DNA of 64,000 nucleotides from Candidatus Uhrbacteria bacterium (GTDB taxonomy: Bacteria > Patescibacteriota > Patescibacteriia > 2-12-FULL-60-25): contig JAHBAS020000024.1 in NCBI GenBank assembly GCA_018499965.2, forward strand, positions 1 to 64,000, read 5' to 3'. The position numbers and the translations under genes are program-made. The notes under the pieces are model-generated. The model searched no databases and was not told where the DNA came from. It was given only the letters and a program-made list of their open reading frames with translations. Positions 50,411 through 58,269 of the stretch are shown here, in pieces (the stretch's first letter is position 1; each line of letters begins with the position of its first letter).

Positions 50411-50438
50411 TTTTATGCCACTTCATGACATCCGTCAA
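50410..50438 (-). promoter_or_regulatory. Promoter of mraZ
   Basis: TTGACG and TAAAAT are 17 nt apart on the minus strand. The transcript would have a leader of about 95 nt; 50310-50385 holds nothing else recognisable. Confidence 0.8.
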
Positions 50439-50566
50439 AGGTTCTGGGAATAGATATTTAACTCTCAACCCAGCCAAAAAAGCGTTCGTTTTCTGTTCCA
50501 GTGTTGATAACCCATTTCCCACTTGACTGATAATTAGAGAGATGGGACTGAATAGATGGCGCAAAG

Positions 50567-51033
50567 GTTAGCGAGTTGGCGGGTTTGCGTGTTTACGAGT
50601 TTACGAGTTTAAAAACAACATCTTATTATGCAGATTCGTTCTTACGACGAAATCCAATCTTGGAAAAAAGGTATCGAGCTTACAAAAAAGATCTATACCC
50701 TAACTTCAAATCCCCCTTTATCAAAAGATTGGTCACTATGCGATCAGATGAGACGAGCGGCCGTTTCAATAAGTTCAAATATTGCAGAAGGTTTTGAGCG
50801 AAATAATAACAACGAGTTCACTCGATATCTCGTGATATCAAAAGGTTCCGCAGGCGAACTACGCACGCAGATCATCATCGCATACCACGTTGGATATCTT
50901 TCGGAATCACAATATCTTCAAGTCCTGCAAGAAATAAACCATATTATGATCATGCTCGGATCATTTATTACCTACTTAAAAAAACTCAAAGCATCAAAAA
51001 CCCGCAAACACGCAAACCCACCAACTCGCTAAC
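50567..51033 (+). mobile_element. S23-gene unit bounded by 36-bp inverted repeats
   Basis: Bases 50567-50602 and the reverse complement of 50998-51033 agree at 33 of 36 positions (starting GTTAGCGAGTTGG and running into GGGTTTGCGTGTTT). They enclose one complete gene. The right repeat supplies the stop codon of uvrC (CGTTAGCGAG) and the C-terminal residues of the enclosed gene. Related solo sequences lie at about 52335-52370 and 61148-61180. No clear target duplication is seen. Confidence 0.7.
50628..51032 (+). CDS. S23/TIGR02436-type four-helix-bundle protein
   Basis: A 134-aa all-helical protein. It shows SYDEIQSWKKGIELTKKIYT, LCDQMRRAAVSISSNIAEGF, FTRYLVISKGSAGELRTQI and YLQVLQEINHIMIMLGSFIT. 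These are the hallmarks of the family first seen in 23S rRNA intervening sequences and related to the Avd protein of diversity-generating retroelements; it binds nucleic acids through a positively charged pore. The last residues (KTRKHANPPTR) are encoded by the flanking repeat. It is inserted between mraZ's promoter region and uvrC on the opposite strand. Confidence 0.9.
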   Translation: MQIRSYDEIQSWKKGIELTKKIYTLTSNPPLSKDWSLCDQMRRAAVSISSNIAEGFERNNNNEFTRYLVISKGSAGELRTQIIIAYHVGYLSESQYLQVLQEINHIMIMLGSFITYLKKLKASKTRKHANPPTR

Positions 51034-52282
51034 GTAATAATCCTCTTACTTTCCGATGATACGTGATCGCGAACCGATGCGCTTCGTCGCGTAATTGCGT
51101 TAAGAGCGTAAGATGCGGCTCGCAGGTTTTGCAAATATCTTCTTGACCCTGCTCGCATACGAGATCCGTTCGCTTGCGATCGCGGCCTTTGACCATGCCG
51201 ATCACCGGAACCGGAATGTTCATTTCTTTGAGCACGTGGAGCGCCATGCGAACCTGACCGATGCCGCCATCAATGAGTACGAGATCCGGCAAACGCCATT
51301 CCGGATGACGAAATCGACGGATCATGACTTCGCGAATCGACGCATAATCATCTGATCCGATCACGGTTTTGATCCGAAACTTTCGATACTCGGCTTTCGC
51401 AGGCGCACCCTGCTCAAAAACCACCATGGACGCAACCGTAGACGTTCCAGATACATGCGAGATGTCATACCCTTCGACTCGCCCGAAGATATTTACGCCA
51501 CCCGAGGGCGAAGGAACCTCGCCCCTACGAGCTTCCTCATCTTCTCGTTTCATCGAAGCGACATCACGGATGTGTTCGAGCGCAAAAATCTTATTTCGTA
51601 ATACAGCCGCTTCTTCAAATTGCTTCGCTTTGGACGCCTTTAACATTTGACGACGATACGACGAGATAATCCCCTCTTTTTTTCCTTCGAAGAACTTGAT
51701 CAAATCACGAATGGTTTTTTGATACGTTTTCTTTTCCGCAACACCGATGCACACGCCAGGACAAAGTTTGAGATGATGGTAAAAACACGCGCGCCGCTGA
51801 CCGGGCGTACAGGTGGTCCATGGAAAAATCGGTCGGATCATTTCCAATGCCGCACGAACCGATCGCGGAGACGTGTACGGACCGAACACGGCCTTATAAA
51901 CCTTTCCCGCATCCATTCCGAGATCCGATCCACGAATGAACAACGGACGTGGAAAATCCTCTTTTGTGATGACGAGATACAAAAAACTCCGATTGTCCTT
52001 GTCTTTGATGTTGTACTTCGGCCAATAGTGCTTAATGAGATTCGCTTCCAGGATCAAGGCTTCGACCACCGTAGGACGTTCAATGTAGTCAATCGTACGA
52101 ATCAAACTCACCATTTCTTCAATACGTCCGTCATGCGCCTTTTGAAAATACGAAGACACCCGCCGCTTTAACGAGGTCGCTTTGCCCACGTAGATGATCG
52201 TCCCCTTTGCGTCCTTCATCAAATAGACGCCCGGAACATCCGGCAATTCATCGTTTTTCACCTTGACCTTCGAAGGGATCAT
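51029..52282 (-). CDS. uvrC: UvrC-type excinuclease subunit lacking the HhH domain
   Basis: A 417-aa nuclease of nucleotide excision repair. It has the GIY-YIG domain (PGVYLMKDAKGTIIYVGKAT), the central Cys-rich region, the UVR motif (LKASKAKQFEEAAVLRNKIF) and the RNase H-like 5' nuclease (YDISHVSGTSTVASMVVFEQ; LVLIDGGIGQ; EAHRFAITYHR). Standard UvrC is about 600 aa; the C-terminal (HhH)2 DNA-binding part is absent. The last codon and stop come from the S23 unit's inverted repeat, so insertion may have cut the gene, although no HhH remnant is seen beyond it. Residues near REDEEARRGEVPSPSGG are encoded by a palindromic repeat. A TGCTAAGCT box lies 6 nt before the ATG. Confidence 0.92.
   Translation of the reverse strand: MIPSKVKVKNDELPDVPGVYLMKDAKGTIIYVGKATSLKRRVSSYFQKAHDGRIEEMVSLIRTIDYIERPTVVEALILEANLIKHYWPKYNIKDKDNRSFLYLVITKEDFPRPLFIRGSDLGMDAGKVYKAVFGPYTSPRSVRAALEMIRPIFPWTTCTPGQRRACFYHHLKLCPGVCIGVAEKKTYQKTIRDLIKFFEGKKEGIISSYRRQMLKASKAKQFEEAAVLRNKIFALEHIRDVASMKREDEEARRGEVPSPSGGVNIFGRVEGYDISHVSGTSTVASMVVFEQGAPAKAEYRKFRIKTVIGSDDYASIREVMIRRFRHPEWRLPDLVLIDGGIGQVRMALHVLKEMNIPVPVIGMVKGRDRKRTDLVCEQGQEDICKTCEPHLTLLTQLRDEAHRFAITYHRKVRGLLR
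51500..51532. repeat. REP-like palindrome in frame inside uvrC
   Basis: GAGGGCGAAGGAACCTCGCC followed by CCTAC is the relative of the repeats at 34447 and 37420 (GTAGGGGCGAGGTTCC on the minus strand). It falls in the linker between the UVR motif and the RNase H-like domain and keeps the frame. Confidence 0.65.
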
Positions 52283-52288
52283 GGGAAT

Positions 52289-52297
52289 AGCTTAGCA
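52289..52297 (-). promoter_or_regulatory. Extended -10 promoter TGCTAAGCT, 6 nt before uvrC ATG
   Basis: Same spacing and TGC extension as the boxes at 21795, 48352 and 62149. Weak hexamer (TAAGCT), but its position fits a leaderless start. Confidence 0.45.
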
Positions 52298-52329
52298 CAA
52301 GATGAGCGTTAGACGAGAGACGCCTCTAT

Positions 52330-52372
52330 TCACACTCGCAAACCCATCAGCCCGCAAACCCGCCAACGAGCC
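52330..52372. repeat. Degenerate solo copy of the S23-unit terminal repeat
   Basis: CTCGCAAACCCATCAGCCCG followed by CAAACCCGCCAACGAG resembles the right repeat at 50998-51033. No gene is associated with it. Confidence 0.5.
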
Positions 52373-52447
52373 CTCGACACTTTCCCCGCAAAATGCTTTG
52401 ATACTGCCCAGAACCTTTGACATGCGAACCGCAGAAAGCGAGGCAGC

Positions 52448-53959
52448 ATGCACGCAGCGAAAAAACACGAAACAGAAACAAAACCTGCTCCGGTACGTCC
52501 GATCCGAAGGATAAGAAAAGAACCGAAATCCCTCGAAGAGTATCTTCGACGATCGCACAAAGCCAACCCACAAATCATTCCAAACGAACACCAACGGCTC
52601 GTGGAGCGATATGGTTCCGAAGAACGGGCCATGGCGCACATCCACGCGCTCATTCGAGCGAACTGGAATAGATTGCATATTCGACAATCCATGTCAGCGA
52701 CGTATTGCCCAATCACTCGAACGGCAGAAGAACTCTTGCGCTATCAGGCGATCCTCGTATCCTACGGCGTTAAATCTTTCGATGCCGAAAACGGCTCATA
52801 CAAACTGATTGCGATTCGGCGAACGACGTCTCCAGATGAATTCGAGGAAAAGCTTTACATCATCCTGAATTTGGACGAAACGCAACCGCCTACCCGATCG
52901 TTTCCACGTCGACTCTTCCGACAATCAAGCAGACTCTTCGAACTCTCGACCACGGAACTCCGCGCACTCAAACAGCGCACGCTCGCTCAAGGCACCCAAT
53001 TCGCCATTCTTCCTGAAGCGCTCTCCAGAACGCTCAAAGCAGAGCAAGTAAAAGCAAAAGCCGAACAGAAAGGACCGAAACAAAAAACGAAAGCCGAACC
53101 GCTTCCGCTCCCACCCGTTCCGATCGATCATCTCCGGACCATTCAGGACAAAAAATCGCTCGGCGACGGAAAATCCATCGACGATCTCGTTTCCGCATCG
53201 TTCACGACATTGCCGCATACCGCATCACGCCACGAACTTCAACGCCGACTCGATCTCTTTGAGAGAAAATGCAGGCGACCTATTGGAAGAATTTTTGCAC
53301 TTGTCCAGGCCCGATGGGATCAGATGATCAAGGCGCATGAAGCGCATATGACAACGCTCACCAACAAAAGGAGGCATGGCATCCCGGAATGCATCGCATG
53401 CAACACCCCGTTCATCGGACTCATGGAAGGCTTGCAACCGCTTCATGAATCCATTGATGAGGTTATGGACGTTGGAACGGCTCTCATCCGAAAGTATGCC
53501 GGTATGGATTCGACGGAGGTCATGGAATTCATCACTGAACATCCGGAGCTCCTCTGCTGGAACAGCCAGCCACTCATCGTTCTCATCAGCCTGATTCGCT
53601 GCTATGGCGCTTCCGTTCGGGACCTCCGCGTCAATCTCGGCAACCCCTTGGCTCGATTCGTACTTTTCATGGATCCGCCGGTCATCCAGGAACGCATTGC
53701 GAGCATTCGTCAGTTGTACCGCGGATATGAACGTCCGGAATGCAATCTGGATCCGGCGCGGGATTGGCGCAAGCTCTTCACGCCTCTTCCAATCCTCCAA
53801 CAACGATTCGAGCACATTCGGAAATCCGAAGACATCCGAACGAAAGTCGAATGGACGCAACCATTCGTCGACACCATTTTCTTCGCTCCGAATGAAGCGT
53901 TCGGACAAAGCCTCAGGCAACATCTGCGCACTCGCAAAACCGCTCGGGAAAAGGACTGA
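52448..53959 (+). CDS. Unrecognised 503-aa helical protein
   Basis: No family can be named. The protein is basic and helical throughout. Parts are an N-terminal Arg/Lys-rich stretch (RPIRRIRKEPKSLEEYLRRS), a helical block (LVERYGSEERAMAHIHALIR), a variable Lys/Ala/Pro linker (~200-225) and a C-terminal helical array. Residues 355-425 (VMEFITEHPELLCWNSQPLI; VLISLIRCYGASVRDLRVN; RFVLFMDPPVIQERIASIRQ) have a loose mTERF-repeat-like spacing (P-LL ... L-x-x-x-G ... P), which could mean nucleic-acid binding; this is weak. The ATG has GAGG five nt upstream. It stands alone between uvrC and uvrA on the opposite strand, with its own terminator. Confidence 0.6.
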   Translation: MHAAKKHETETKPAPVRPIRRIRKEPKSLEEYLRRSHKANPQIIPNEHQRLVERYGSEERAMAHIHALIRANWNRLHIRQSMSATYCPITRTAEELLRYQAILVSYGVKSFDAENGSYKLIAIRRTTSPDEFEEKLYIILNLDETQPPTRSFPRRLFRQSSRLFELSTTELRALKQRTLAQGTQFAILPEALSRTLKAEQVKAKAEQKGPKQKTKAEPLPLPPVPIDHLRTIQDKKSLGDGKSIDDLVSASFTTLPHTASRHELQRRLDLFERKCRRPIGRIFALVQARWDQMIKAHEAHMTTLTNKRRHGIPECIACNTPFIGLMEGLQPLHESIDEVMDVGTALIRKYAGMDSTEVMEFITEHPELLCWNSQPLIVLISLIRCYGASVRDLRVNLGNPLARFVLFMDPPVIQERIASIRQLYRGYERPECNLDPARDWRKLFTPLPILQQRFEHIRKSEDIRTKVEWTQPFVDTIFFAPNEAFGQSLRQHLRTRKTAREKD

Positions 53960-53980
53960 CTCGTCCCCGACCCACCAAAA

Positions 53981-54016
53981 ACCCCGGTAGTACCATGCTA
54001 CCGGGGATTTGTTTTA
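53981..54016 (+). terminator. Terminator after the 503-aa gene
   Basis: CCCCGGTAG and CTACCGGGG form a perfect 9-bp stem with a 6-nt loop, followed by ATTTGTTTTAT. Confidence 0.85.
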
Positions 54017-54047
54017 TCCAGAATCCCCCTTCGGATGCACTCAGGGC

Positions 54048-54081
54048 GGGCTCTTGTCAGGGGACTTAAGCGCGGTACCGA
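54048..54081. repeat. Partial arm of the AGAACCCCTAAATCCCC repeat family
   Basis: CTCTTGTCAGGGGACTTAAG followed by CGCGGTACCGAGAG matches the inner half of the arms at 11021 and 43501. It lies 6 nt beyond the uvrA stop; the outer half is replaced by GGGCGGG-type sequence of another repeat family. Confidence 0.65.
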
Positions 54082-54086
54082 GAGAG

Positions 54087-56645
54087 CTACTTCTTCAATA
54101 CCTTCCTCAAATACTGCCCCGTGTAACTCTCTTTGACCTTTACCACATCTTCCGGCGCTCCTTGTGCGACGATTTTTCCACCCAAATCTCCACCTTCCGG
54201 CCCGAGGTCAATGACCCAGTCGGCATTCTTGATGACGTCTAAGTTGTGCTCGATCACGACGACGCTGTTTCCGCGATTCACCAAACGATGCATCACTTCG
54301 AGAAGCTTGGCGATGTCATCGAAGTGCAATCCCGTGGTCGGCTCATCGAAAAGATAGAACGTCTTGCCCGTATCGCGACGCGAAAGTTCCGTGGCAAGCT
54401 TGACGCGCTGCGCTTCTCCGCCAGAAAGCGTGGTGGCGCCTTGTCCAAGGGAAATGTATCCGAGCCCGACTTCCATGAGCGTCTTGGTACGATCACGAAT
54501 CGGAGGGATATCCGCAAAGAAGGCATTCGCTTCTTCAATCGTCATCGAAAGTACATCGTGAATCGATTTGTTGCGATACTTCACTTCAAGCGTTTCGCGA
54601 CTAAAACGACGCCCCTTGCAAACATCGCAGGAAACGTACACCGTTGGCAGGAAATGCATTTCAATCGCAAGTTGCCCGTTTCCTTCACAGTGTTCACATC
54701 GACCGCCACCACGTGCCGCCGGAACGTTAAAACTAAAGCGTCCGACCTTATACCCACGCACGCGCGCTTCTGGCGTTAACGAAAAGAGATCGCGAACATG
54801 CGTCCAAATGCCTGTATACGTTGCAGGATTTGATCGCGGCGTTCGTCCGATCGGCGATTGATCCACGTCCACGATCTTATCCAGCCAATCCATACCCGTA
54901 ACGCCGCCATGCTTGCCGGATTCCGCCGTCGCACCATTAAGGCGCTTCGCGAGTTCACGATACAAGATATCGATCATGAGCGTGGACTTACCAGAACCGG
55001 ATACGCCGGTTACGCACACGAATCGCTTCAGCGGAATTTGCACGTTGATATTCTTGAGATTGTTCTCACGCGCGCCCTTGATTCCCAAAAAAGTCGTTGC
55101 TGGACCGCGACGCTTCTTTGGAAACGGAATGGATTTATCACCACGAAGATAGGCGCATGTCGAGCTCTCCGGCGTTTTCAATACCTCCGGCATCGGACCG
55201 GCGGCAACGATTTCTCCACCATGCCTTCCGGCACCAGGACCGATATCAACGAGATAGTCCGCAGCCGCGATCGTATCCTCGTCGTGCTCAACCACGATGA
55301 TGCTGTTCCCGAGATCCCGCAAGCGCTCCAGCGTTTCAACGAGCTTGGTATTGTCCCGCTGATGCAATCCGATCGTCGGCTCATCAAGAATGTAGAGCGT
55401 CCCAACGAGACGCGAGCCGATTTGCGATGCAAGTCGAATTCGTTGCGCCTCACCACCGCTCATGGACCCAGCACGTCGATCAAGCGTGAGGTAATGCAAC
55501 CCCACATCAAGTAAAAACGTTAAACGCGAGAGCACCTCTCGTAAAAGCGGCTCAGCGATGGCCGCATGTTGCTCGTTAAGTTTCAGGGTCGAAAAAAAGT
55601 CATGTGCCGCCTGAATATCCAACGCCGTCACCTCAACGATATTCTTCTTATTGATGAATACATGCAACGCCTCAAGACGAAGACGCGCACCCTTGCACGT
55701 TTCGCAGATCTCATCTGAAAAAACATCCTTCGTTCCCAATCCGTTACACGCTTCACATGCGCCGTACGGGGAATTGAACGAAAAAAGACGCGGCTCGATT
55801 TCCGGGAAGGTAAATCCGTCTTCGGGACAGGAAAAACGAGCACTCATCAACAACTCCGATCCGTCATCCAAAACCACGCGAACCGTATCTCCACCCCGCT
55901 CTAATGCAAGTTCAATCGCCTCACTCACGCGGGTTTGTAATCCCTTATTCCCTTTTACCGGCCATGCAAGCGGCACACGATCAATCACTAACTCAATCGT
56001 ATGCTGCTGATATCGCTTTAACTCCACACCTTCGCGCAACGAAACCACCTTGCCATCCACGCGCGCTTCTAAAAATCCATCGTGATAGTAATCCTGAAGG
56101 AGTTGATGATATTCACCCTTACGACCAAGCACGGACGGTGCTAATACGAGAATCTCGTTTCGATTCTCCCCTTTGCGTCCCTTGATCGCCGCAGGATCGG
56201 AATGGATTTCATCCGTACGCTTGATCACCGCATCCACCATTTCATCGATCGTCATTTTGCGAACCGGCTTTCCGGAAATCGGAGAAAACGGCTCGCCGAT
56301 GCGCGCGTACAACACGCGGAGGTAGTCGTAGATTTCCGTGATCGTAGCAACAGTCGATCGTGGATTATGCGAATGCGCTTTTTGGTCAATGGAAATCGCC
56401 GGAGAAAGCCCCTCGATCTCATCCACGTCCGGCTTGTCCATTTGACCCAAAAACTGCCGTGCGTACGCGCTCAGAGACTCCACATATCGACGCTGGCCTT
56501 CGGCAAAGATCGTATCAAACGCCAAACTCGACTTTCCAGATCCGGAAAGCCCCGTGAATACGACCAGCTTATTACGCGGAAGCTCAAGCGAAATATTCTT
56601 GAGATTATGCTCACGCGCGCCTTTGATGGAGATGATGTCTTTCAT
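54087..56645 (-). CDS. uvrA: Excinuclease ATPase subunit UvrA
   Basis: An 852-aa damage-recognition ATPase with two ABC modules. It shows Walker [21 protein letters not shown] and [20 protein letters not shown], signature [18 protein letters not shown] and [17 protein letters not shown], and the zinc module [20 protein letters not shown] with CDVCKGRR. In the first zinc site the usual CPxC reads CPED, so one ligand Cys is Asp, while the second pair (CEACNGLG) is intact. It is somewhat shorter than the usual ~940 aa. The ATG at [11 protein letters not shown] is used. A long leader of about 130 nt with a possible TTGTAG-16-TATATT promoter carries the CTACGGACC motif. Confidence 0.96.
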   Translation of the reverse strand: MKDIISIKGAREHNLKNISLELPRNKLVVFTGLSGSGKSSLAFDTIFAEGQRRYVESLSAYARQFLGQMDKPDVDEIEGLSPAISIDQKAHSHNPRSTVATITEIYDYLRVLYARIGEPFSPISGKPVRKMTIDEMVDAVIKRTDEIHSDPAAIKGRKGENRNEILVLAPSVLGRKGEYHQLLQDYYHDGFLEARVDGKVVSLREGVELKRYQQHTIELVIDRVPLAWPVKGNKGLQTRVSEAIELALERGGDTVRVVLDDGSELLMSARFSCPEDGFTFPEIEPRLFSFNSPYGACEACNGLGTKDVFSDEICETCKGARLRLEALHVFINKKNIVEVTALDIQAAHDFFSTLKLNEQHAAIAEPLLREVLSRLTFLLDVGLHYLTLDRRAGSMSGGEAQRIRLASQIGSRLVGTLYILDEPTIGLHQRDNTKLVETLERLRDLGNSIIVVEHDEDTIAAADYLVDIGPGAGRHGGEIVAAGPMPEVLKTPESSTCAYLRGDKSIPFPKKRRGPATTFLGIKGARENNLKNINVQIPLKRFVCVTGVSGSGKSTLMIDILYRELAKRLNGATAESGKHGGVTGMDWLDKIVDVDQSPIGRTPRSNPATYTGIWTHVRDLFSLTPEARVRGYKVGRFSFNVPAARGGGRCEHCEGNGQLAIEMHFLPTVYVSCDVCKGRRFSRETLEVKYRNKSIHDVLSMTIEEANAFFADIPPIRDRTKTLMEVGLGYISLGQGATTLSGGEAQRVKLATELSRRDTGKTFYLFDEPTTGLHFDDIAKLLEVMHRLVNRGNSVVVIEHNLDVIKNADWVIDLGPEGGDLGGKIVAQGAPEDVVKVKESYTGQYLRKVLKK

Positions 56646-56651
56646 AAGATA

Positions 56652-56660
56652 GGTCCGTAG
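56652..56660 (-). promoter_or_regulatory. CTACGGACC leader motif upstream of uvrA
   Basis: Extends to TTTAGACCTACGGACCTATC before TTATG. The same core precedes alaS at the same 6-nt distance. Confidence 0.5.
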
Positions 56661-56903
56661 GTCTAAAAAATCCAAAGACCCCGCGAAAACGGGCCAACCA
56701 TAGGAGGATAGAGGAAGATGGGCAGAATGTCCACTGAAAGAAGGTTCATCTCCTGCACGTATAAATATACTGATTATTTACTATTCTACAAAATCACCAC
56801 GCCCATGCTCCGCGTCCCTTCTCTTATCCCTTGACGTCGCCTAGATCATCCCCTCCCTTTCGCGTATGATTCAACGGCAATTCCCTAATTAACGAAAGAT
56901 CTT

Positions 56904-57671
56904 ATGAGTATTTTGTCCAACAATTCAGACTCGGTCGCAGGGCTCACAGGCAGTCCAAAAACCATGTTCATTCTCGGTCTCGCCGTGGGCGTCGGCGCCA
57001 TGGCGATCCTCGCTTTAATCTGCACCATGATGCTTATCGTAAAGGGTAACCTTTCGATCGGAGGCAAAGCCGCAGCACCATCCGCACCAAGCGCACCGCT
57101 CGATCCGTCAGACCCGCAGGCGCAGGCGCCAACGCAGCCAGCCGGACCGGTTCCAGAAGTCACGGGTGAAGACCATGTGAAAGGCAATGCGAACGCGAAA
57201 GTGACCTTGATCGAATACTCGGATTTCGAGTGTCCATACTGCGCAAAGCACAACCCATCCATCGATCAGGCCTTAAAAGACTTCCCGAACGATGTTCGCG
57301 TGATCTACCGTCACTTCCCACTCTCCTTCCACCCGAATGCACAGAAGGCCGCTGTCGCGTCTGAATGTGCCGCGAAGCAAGGCAAGTTCTGGGAAATGCA
57401 TGACGGTCTCTTCAAGATGGCAGAAACCGAAGGATTGACCATCGAAGGCATGCGAAAGCTCGCCGGAGATCTCAAGTTGAACACGGGCGATTTCAACACC
57501 TGTCTTGACGGGGATGAAACCCTCGCCCGCGTTGAAGCGGACTACAATGGCGGCGTCGCTGCCGGTGTAAGCGGAACGCCAGGAACATTCGTCAATGGCA
57601 AAATCGTCGAAGGAGCCGTGCCTTACGCTTCCTTCAAGCAAGCCATCGTCGCAGCAGGAGCAAGCAAGTAG
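56904..57671 (+). CDS. DsbA-family thioredoxin-fold oxidoreductase, membrane-anchored
   Basis: A 255-aa protein with an N-terminal transmembrane anchor (MFILGLAVGVGAMAILALIC), a Pro/Ala linker (~55-85), and a DsbA-like domain with the redox motif YSDFECPYCAKHNPS (CPYC), an inserted helical part, and the cis-Pro loop VSGTPGTFVNGK. It should form disulfides in exported proteins. Its own intrinsic terminator closes the transcript. A second DsbA-like gene lies at 60436. Confidence 0.92.
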   Translation: MSILSNNSDSVAGLTGSPKTMFILGLAVGVGAMAILALICTMMLIVKGNLSIGGKAAAPSAPSAPLDPSDPQAQAPTQPAGPVPEVTGEDHVKGNANAKVTLIEYSDFECPYCAKHNPSIDQALKDFPNDVRVIYRHFPLSFHPNAQKAAVASECAAKQGKFWEMHDGLFKMAETEGLTIEGMRKLAGDLKLNTGDFNTCLDGDETLARVEADYNGGVAAGVSGTPGTFVNGKIVEGAVPYASFKQAIVAAGASK

Positions 57672-57699
57672 TTCAGGATAAAAAAATAAAGCTCAAACA

Positions 57700-57732
57700 A
57701 AATCCCGGAAGCATCTTTGCTTCCGGGTTTTG
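57700..57732 (+). terminator. Terminator after the first DsbA-like gene
   Basis: CCCGGAAGC and GCTTCCGGG form a 9-bp stem with a 6-nt loop, followed by TTTTG. Confidence 0.85.
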
Positions 57733-57751
57733 TATACGGGCGTTCGCTCGC

Positions 57752-57880
57752 TCAGTTTGTTGACTTCAATCTCTTTGCGCGCCACGCTCGAAACGACGTC
57801 ATCCAATCGCGCCACTGAAGAGCCACGACTGCGATCACAGTCAATGGCACCAAAATCTCCCAACTGATAGCACCGGCCAT
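57752..57880 (-). CDS. 42-aa single-pass membrane protein (unrecognised)
   Basis: A small protein with one transmembrane helix (ISWEILVPLTVIAVVALQW) followed by a basic, Arg/Lys-rich tail (SFRAWRAKRLKSTN), giving an N-out/C-in or membrane-surface topology. The ATG has GGAAGGAG 7 nt upstream, and a promoter TTGACC-16-TAGGCT lies ahead. No family recognised. The combined signals make it a likely real small gene. Confidence 0.6.
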   Translation of the reverse strand: MAGAISWEILVPLTVIAVVALQWRDWMTSFRAWRAKRLKSTN

Positions 57881-57923
57881 AAAGAGCTCCTTCCAAGGGA
57901 CGATTCCCCTCTTTGCATTCGCA

Positions 57924-57951
57924 AGCCTAGCAGATGGGAAGGATTGGTCAA
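57924..57951 (-). promoter_or_regulatory. Promoter of the 42-aa gene
   Basis: TTGACC and TAGGCT spaced 16 nt on the minus strand, 44 nt before the ATG. Confidence 0.5.
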
Positions 57952-58064
57952 TTTCCCCATAAATATGACATTTATAACGAAAAGGTGAACAGAGCTCCCT
58001 TTCCGTACCGAACCTTGATTTCTTTAGCCGAATACCGTAAGCTTGCCGGGCAATTGAAGAACAC

Positions 58065-58152
58065 GGAGAGGTCGCATAGTGGCCTAGTGCACTTGCTTGG
58101 AAAGCAAGCATACCGCAAGGTATCCAGAGTTCGAATCTCTGCCTCTCCGCCA
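58065..58152 (+). tRNA. tRNA-Ser (anticodon GGA), CCA encoded
   Basis: The acceptor stem GGAGAGG pairs with CCTCTCC, with discriminator G and an encoded CCA at 58150-58152. The anticodon stem CTTGC/GCAAG encloses the loop TTGGAAA, giving anticodon GGA that reads UCC and UCU. A long variable arm (ATACCGCAAGGTAT) is typical of class II serine tRNAs, and the T arm contains GTTCGAATC. Confidence 0.95.
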
Positions 58153-58154
58153 TG

Positions 58155-58188
58155 ATAAAACCACCTGAAAGGGTGGTTTTATCTTTTA
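58155..58188 (+). terminator. Terminator after tRNA-Ser
   Basis: AAAACCACC and GGTGGTTTT pair around a 6-nt loop, followed by ATCTTTT. Confidence 0.8.
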
Positions 58189-58200
58189 TACTGACCCTCC

Positions 58201-58229
58201 TTGCCTCCCCTTTTGTTTTAGCGTAAAGA
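58201..58229 (+). promoter_or_regulatory. Promoter of the 216-aa gene
   Basis: TTGCCT and TAAAGA at 17-nt spacing, followed by a 35-nt leader with GGAGGAG before the ATG. Confidence 0.6.
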
Positions 58230-58269
58230 TAGAGCTATCGACCTACACCCCAAACCGGAGGAGAAACGA

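Noticed and set aside
50567-51033. CRISPR-like repeats near the S23 gene
   Set aside because: There are only two copies, inverted and flanking a gene, with no spacers.
53960-54086. uvrA stop region as a full MITE copy
   Set aside because: Only the inner half of one arm is present; the other side carries a different repeat family, so it is a remnant.
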